From Longimicrobiales bacterium (lineage in GTDB: Bacteria > Gemmatimonadota > Gemmatimonadetes > Longimicrobiales > Gaopeijiaceae): a stretch of 64,000 bases of DNA. The stretch's first letter is position 1. Every line of letters begins with the position of its first letter. The stretch spans positions 3,008,576-3,072,575 of the forward strand of contig OX639991.1 in assembly GCA_951828585.1 (NCBI GenBank), written 5' to 3'. The notes beneath the pieces were generated by a model. It ran no database searches. It saw nothing but the letters and a program-made list of their open reading frames with translations, and had not been told where the DNA came from. Shown here one piece after another: positions 62,461 through 64,000 of this stretch. The position numbers and the translations under genes were made by a program.

Positions 62461-63159
62461 TTGCCGGTGAGTGGAGCGAATGGTGGGGGCGGGGTCGTCG
62501 TCCTGCTCGGGTCTCCGGGGGTTGGCAAGGGCACGCAGGGCGTCCGGCTCGGCCGGGATCTCGGCTGGGCGCATGTCTCGACGGGAGACCTGTTGCGGGC
62601 GGCGCTCACGGCGGGCACGCCGCTCGGACTCGAGGCCAGAAAGTACATGGACGTGGGCGAGCTGGTCCCCGACGACGTGATCGTCGACCTCGTGCGAGAG
62701 CATCTCGCGGCGATGTCGGCGGACCGGGGGGTCGTTTTCGACGGGTTTCCGCGCACCGTTCCCCAAGCCGAAGCGCTGGATGACGTTCTGGCCGGAGCGG
62801 GTCGCGAGGTCGACCGCGTCTGCCTGCTCGAAGCTCCCGAGGAAGTCCTGGTCAAGCGCATATCCGGGAGGCGTTCGTCGCCCGGCGGCCGGGTCTACAA
62901 CATCTACTTCGATCCTCCGCGGAAGGATGGATTCTGCGACGAAACCGACGAACCACTCATACACCGCGCCGACGATCACCCCGATACCGTGCGCACGAGG
63001 CTCGCCGTGTACCAGGAAGCCACCGCCCCGCTCATCGGGTATTACGGCGCGAAGGAGCTTCTGGCCCGGGTGGACGGCGAGGGCGATATCGAACAGGTGT
63101 ACGCGTCGCTGCGCGCGGCGGTCGGGGAGCCCGCAACGCCCTCTCGCGCGAGCGGCTGA
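62461..63159 (+). CDS. adk: Adenylate kinase
   Basis: The 232-residue enzyme interconverts ATP, AMP and ADP. The P-loop LLGSPGVGKGTQGVRLGRDLGW, AMP-site HVSTGDLLRAALTAGTPLG, FDGFPRTVPQAEAL, and the LID region RVYNIYFDPPRKDGFCDET are present; the LID is of the long type without zinc cysteines. Start TTG 62461 is one base after secY; a GTG two codons later is possible. The C-terminal tail is slightly long. map follows by TGATG overlap. Confidence 0.92.
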   Translation: MPVSGANGGGGVVVLLGSPGVGKGTQGVRLGRDLGWAHVSTGDLLRAALTAGTPLGLEARKYMDVGELVPDDVIVDLVREHLAAMSADRGVVFDGFPRTVPQAEALDDVLAGAGREVDRVCLLEAPEEVLVKRISGRRSSPGGRVYNIYFDPPRKDGFCDETDEPLIHRADDHPDTVRTRLAVYQEATAPLIGYYGAKELLARVDGEGDIEQVYASLRAAVGEPATPSRASG

Positions 63160-64000
63160 TGGTCGGAAAACGGCGTCCCCTGATCCACCTCAAGTCCCCG
63201 GACGAGATCGATGCGATGGAACGGTGCGGCCGCATCGTCGCCGCCCTCTTCGCCGAAATCGAACCCCAGGTCCGCCCCGGGGTCTCGACGGGATCACTGG
63301 ATCGCTTCGTCGACGACTTTGTACGGTCCCATGACGGGGCCGTGCCGGCCTTCAAGGGCCTGTACGGATTCCCGGGGAGCGCCTGTATCAGCATCAACGA
63401 AGAGGTGGTGCACGGCATCCCCTCCTCGCGAAGGCTGCGCGCCGGCGATGTCGTGTCCATCGACGTGGGAGTGAAGCAGCGGGGGTGGTGTGCGGATTCG
63501 GCCTACACCTTCCCCGTGGGCGAGATCGGGGCGGAAGCGGCCAGCCTCATGGAGGTCACCTACCAGGCGCTGGCCGCGGCAGTGGCGGCGACCCGCCCGG
63601 ACCACCACGTCGGGGACATCGGCGCGGCGGTGGTCGAGACGGTGCGCCCGAGCGGCTACGCGATCATCCGCGATCTGGTGGGTCACGGGATCGGGCGGGC
63701 GATCCACGAAGAGCCCCAGGTCTCGAACATCGGCAGGGCGGGCTTCGGCGTTCCGCTCCAGGCGGGGATGGTCCTCGCGATCGAGCCCATGCTGGCGGTG
63801 GGCACCGACGAGATCCGGACGCTGAGCGACCGCTGGACGGTCACCAGCCTCGACGGGTCGCTGTCGGCTCACTTCGAGCACACCGTCGCCGTTACGGAAA
63901 CGGGGCCGCGGATCCTGACGGGCGGCGGCATCTGGGACGGCGCGGCGATGGTGGCGGGGCGACCCGATCCGGAAGGGACTGGGGCTACCGTCCCTCAACC
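63159..64000 (+). CDS. map: Methionine aminopeptidase type I, cut by window edge
   Basis: This enzyme removes N-terminal methionine from new proteins. Metal ligands are visible: SIDVGVKQRGWCADSAYTF (two Asp), LVGHGIGRAIHEEPQVSN (His), MVLAIEPML (Glu) and SAHFEHTVAVTETG (Glu). The visible 280 residues already exceed the usual about 250 and end with an unmatched GGGIWDGAAMVAGRPDPEG tail, so a C-terminal extension exists. No stop occurs before the right edge. Its ATG overlaps the adk stop by one base. Confidence 0.92.
   Translation, partial: MVGKRRPLIHLKSPDEIDAMERCGRIVAALFAEIEPQVRPGVSTGSLDRFVDDFVRSHDGAVPAFKGLYGFPGSACISINEEVVHGIPSSRRLRAGDVVSIDVGVKQRGWCADSAYTFPVGEIGAEAASLMEVTYQALAAAVAATRPDHHVGDIGAAVVETVRPSGYAIIRDLVGHGIGRAIHEEPQVSNIGRAGFGVPLQAGMVLAIEPMLAVGTDEIRTLSDRWTVTSLDGSLSAHFEHTVAVTETGPRILTGGGIWDGAAMVAGRPDPEGTGATVPQ

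Overview
This is a high-GC bacterial window. It joins a mobile-element-rich accessory half (about 1-20 kb), a housekeeping metabolic block (about 20-31 kb) and the conserved transcription/translation superoperon (about 31-64 kb). Gene content suits a didermic, GC-rich phylum, and Gemmatimonadota is my best guess: several secreted beta-propeller lipoproteins, an outer-membrane barrel protein, a DksA-like protein and many GTG/TTG starts. That placement is inference from style and family content, because no rRNA lies in the window.

Region by region. 1-3 kb: the N-terminal part of a restriction-type DEAH helicase, then an Rpn-like nuclease gene and a truncated tandem copy of it. 3-10 kb: a secreted M20 amidohydrolase, two vapBC toxin-antitoxin pairs on opposite strands, two exported proteins, an outer-membrane barrel protein and a nitrilase. 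10-13.7 kb: an intergenic repeat split by an IS1380-family transposition unit that has two right ends and carries a lipoprotein gene, a secreted HEAQH zincin-like gene and an integrase remnant. 13.7-16.6 kb: gene relics, an exported metallo-beta-lactamase-fold protein and an IS110 element. 16.6-20.2 kb: a small coiled-coil membrane protein, ornithine aminotransferase, a YggX-type protein and another propeller lipoprotein. 20.4-30.8 kb: dksA-like, rnd, pyk, phnP-like, pgi, ytxH-like, fructose-6-phosphate aldolase, smpB, pyrD, pyrF and cysS.

31-64 kb: tRNA-Thr(TGT), an IS1202-type (ISNCY) element, tRNA-Tyr, tRNA-Gly, tRNA-Thr(GGT), tuf1, secE, nusG, rplK, rplA, rplJ, rplL, rpoB, rpoC, rpsL, rpsG, fusA, tuf2, then the S10 and spc gene sets through secY, adk and map, which runs off the right edge. 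The order is the classical one. rpsN is missing between rplE and rpsH, and rpmG is missing between tuf1 and secE.

The most unusual feature is a family of intergenic elements with inverted ends (GCAGYCCGTGGAYAAA type). A 171-bp short form and a 246-253-bp long form with an AT-rich core sit inside essential operons: downstream of both tuf genes (one copy collapsed), between rplL and rpoB, between rpoB and rpoC, and as a tandem pair between rplC and rplD. Another copy follows the nitrilase and was hit by the IS1380 unit at a TTAA in its core. The family has shaped the starts of rpoC, rplD and probably rpsJ.
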